From positions 1 through 15,517 of the forward strand of contig CANQKK010000006.1 of the NCBI GenBank assembly GCA_947624475.1: 15,517 nucleotides of DNA. The letters run 5' to 3'. Below the pieces are notes generated by a model. That model was not told the origin of the DNA. It worked only from the letters and a program-made list of their open reading frames with translations, and searched no databases. Position 1 is the stretch's first letter. Each line of letters begins with the position of its first letter. Origin of the DNA: an uncultured Bacilli bacterium (GTDB lineage Bacteria > Bacillota_I > Bacilli_A > RF39 > UBA660). Positions 14,175-15,517 of this stretch are shown one piece after another. Made by a program: the position numbers and the translations under genes.

Positions 14175-15517
14175 TTAAAATATTCCCTCTATTTTATTAT
14201 CAATAATATCTATTTTTTCGTAATTAGGATGTTTAGGAAGACCTGGCATTGTCATTATTTTGCCTGTTAAAATGACAATAAATCCGGCTCCTTTTTTTAA
14301 TCTAACCTCTTTAATAGTTATGTCGTAATCATTATCACAGAGTAAGTTTTCAGAAACATCCGATAGTGAATACTGGGTTTTAGCAATACATATTGGTAAA
14401 TTTTTATAACCATCATCTTGTAATTTTTTTATTTCTCTACTAGCGGATTCTGTATATTTGACATCTCTTGCTCCGTATATTTTAGTAGCAATTTTAAATA
14501 TCTTCGTCTTAATATCATCCTCGAGGTCATAGGCATAAGTAAACTTGTTTTTTCTTTCAGAAAGAGATATTAATTTTTGGGCTAGGTCAAGAGTTCCTTT
14601 ACTTCCTTTGACGTAACCGTCTACTACGGAAAAAAGAATATTTTTTTCTTCTAATTTCTGAGATAAATAGTCTATTTCCTTTGAACTATCGGTATTAAAT
14701 TTGTTTATTGCCACTACTACATTTAGACCATATATTTTAGTTAAGTTATCGTAGTGTTTATATAGGTTACTAAGTCCTCTTTCTAAGTAGTCAAGATTTT
14801 CTTTTGTAATTTTTTCTCTAGGCATACCACCGTGATACTTTAAAGATCTGATAGTTGCTACTAGAACAACTGCCGATGGATTTAAGTTTTCTACTCGGCA
14901 TTTGATATCGAAAAATTTTTCTGCTCCTAAATCGGCACCAAAACCGGCTTCGGTAATAGTATAATCGCCTAAATTCATAGCAATCTTGGTTGCAATTATG
15001 CTATTACAACCATGAGCGATATTGGCAAATGGTCCTCCATGGATAAGAGCAGGATTACCTTCTAGGGTTTGAACGAGGTTAGGTTTTATGGCATCTTTTA
15101 GTAAAACGCTCATAGCACCCTCTATTTTTAAATCTCTTGCCGATATTTCTTTTCCTTTAGAATTATAACCTATTATGATATTTCCTAATCTTCTTTTTAA
15201 GTCGGAAATATTTTTACTTAAACAGATAATAGCCATTATTTCAGATGCAGCAGTTATATCAAAGCTATCGAGACGAGGAGTAATATTTTTTTCTTCTGAA
15301 AGGCCGGTATTTATAGTTCGAAGTTGTCTGTCATTTAAGTCTAAGCATCTTCGAAAAATTACCCTTTGAATATCTAATTTATTTCCTTGATAAATATGGT
15401 TATCGATAGCGGACGCTAGTAAGTTGTTAGCAGATGTTATAGCATGAAAGTCCCCAGTAAAATGTAAATTTATATCTTCCATAGGAAGAACCTGGGCGTA
15501 ACCACCACCTGCTGCTC
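14175..15517 (-). CDS. fhs: Formate-tetrahydrofolate ligase (5' end off the window)
   Basis: ATP-dependent ligase making 10-formyl-tetrahydrofolate from formate, feeding one-carbon metabolism, purine synthesis and initiator-tRNA formylation. The frame continues from the first internal Met (15482) to the right edge as AAGGGYAQVLPMED, which is internal in this family. About 110 N-terminal residues, including the ATP-binding P-loop, are therefore outside the window. Visible family signatures are GGGYAQV, MEDINLHFTGDFHAITSANN, a segment around 15060-14930 reading FANIAHGCNSIIAT and then TEAGFGADLGAEKF, and MTMPGLPKHP near the C-terminus. The visible length of about 446 residues plus the missing part fits the usual ~556. 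The C-terminus is intact and is the source of the decayed copy at 12740-12843. It ends in a strong terminator. Confidence 0.97.
   Translation of the reverse strand, partial: AAGGGYAQVLPMEDINLHFTGDFHAITSANNLLASAIDNHIYQGNKLDIQRVIFRRCLDLNDRQLRTINTGLSEEKNITPRLDSFDITAASEIMAIICLSKNISDLKRRLGNIIIGYNSKGKEISARDLKIEGAMSVLLKDAIKPNLVQTLEGNPALIHGGPFANIAHGCNSIIATKIAMNLGDYTITEAGFGADLGAEKFFDIKCRVENLNPSAVVLVATIRSLKYHGGMPREKITKENLDYLERGLSNLYKHYDNLTKIYGLNVVVAINKFNTDSSKEIDYLSQKLEEKNILFSVVDGYVKGSKGTLDLAQKLISLSERKNKFTYAYDLEDDIKTKIFKIATKIYGARDVKYTESASREIKKLQDDGYKNLPICIAKTQYSLSDVSENLLCDNDYDITIKEVRLKKGAGFIVILTGKIMTMPGLPKHPNYEKIDIIDNKIEGIF

Overview
This window is AT-rich and gene-dense, and every convincing gene lies on the minus strand, so transcription runs from high to low coordinates. 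Tryptophan is encoded by TGG and TAA, TAG and TGA all act as stops, so the code is standard and the organism is not a Mycoplasma. Strong AGGTGA/AGGAGG ribosome-binding sites, sigma-A type promoters (TTGACA or TTGATA, 17-18 bp, TATAAT), a lipoprotein signal and the gene content (gpmI, mtaB, fhs, DUF5011, AAA/DUF4143) point to a low-GC Bacillota, probably an anaerobic host-associated member of the Bacilli/Erysipelotrichia or a neighbouring uncultured order. The taxonomy is inference.

Layout from the 5' end of transcription (right) to left. (a) 15517-14175: fhs, formate-tetrahydrofolate ligase, entering from the right edge, followed by a perfect 14-bp-stem terminator. (b) 14035-12839: a single-gene unit for an AAA ATPase with a C-terminal DUF4143 domain, with a near-consensus promoter that abuts the fhs terminator. 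(c) 12843-12521: a decayed copy of the same neighbourhood. It holds a frameshifted fragment of the fhs 3' end, a terminator identical to the fhs one over 71 bp, a degenerate copy of the ATPase promoter, and a 27-codon stub resembling the ATPase N-terminus. (d) 12411-11197: a membrane-anchored protein with Ig-like DUF5011 repeats and a serine beta-lactamase/PBP-like domain. (e) 11093-9819: mtaB, tRNA methylthiotransferase, with its own terminator. (f) 9574-5455: two overlapping genes for a heterodimeric ABC exporter with a strong promoter and terminator. (g) 5357-2830: gpmI translationally coupled to a short, divergent FtsK-like ATPase. (h) 2541-1: a solute-binding lipoprotein, an ATPase and a permease forming an overlapping ABC import operon that runs off the left edge.

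The genes form independent short transcription units. Within the multi-gene units, stops and starts overlap (TAATG, or 8-nt overlaps), suggesting translational coupling and fixed stoichiometry: SBP-ATPase-permease, the two exporter halves, and gpmI with the FtsK-like gene. The most unusual parts are the duplicated and decayed fhs-terminator-ATPase cassette, the four-fold ~47-residue repeat in the extracellular loop of one exporter subunit, and the soluble FtsK-like protein with a changed motor motif.
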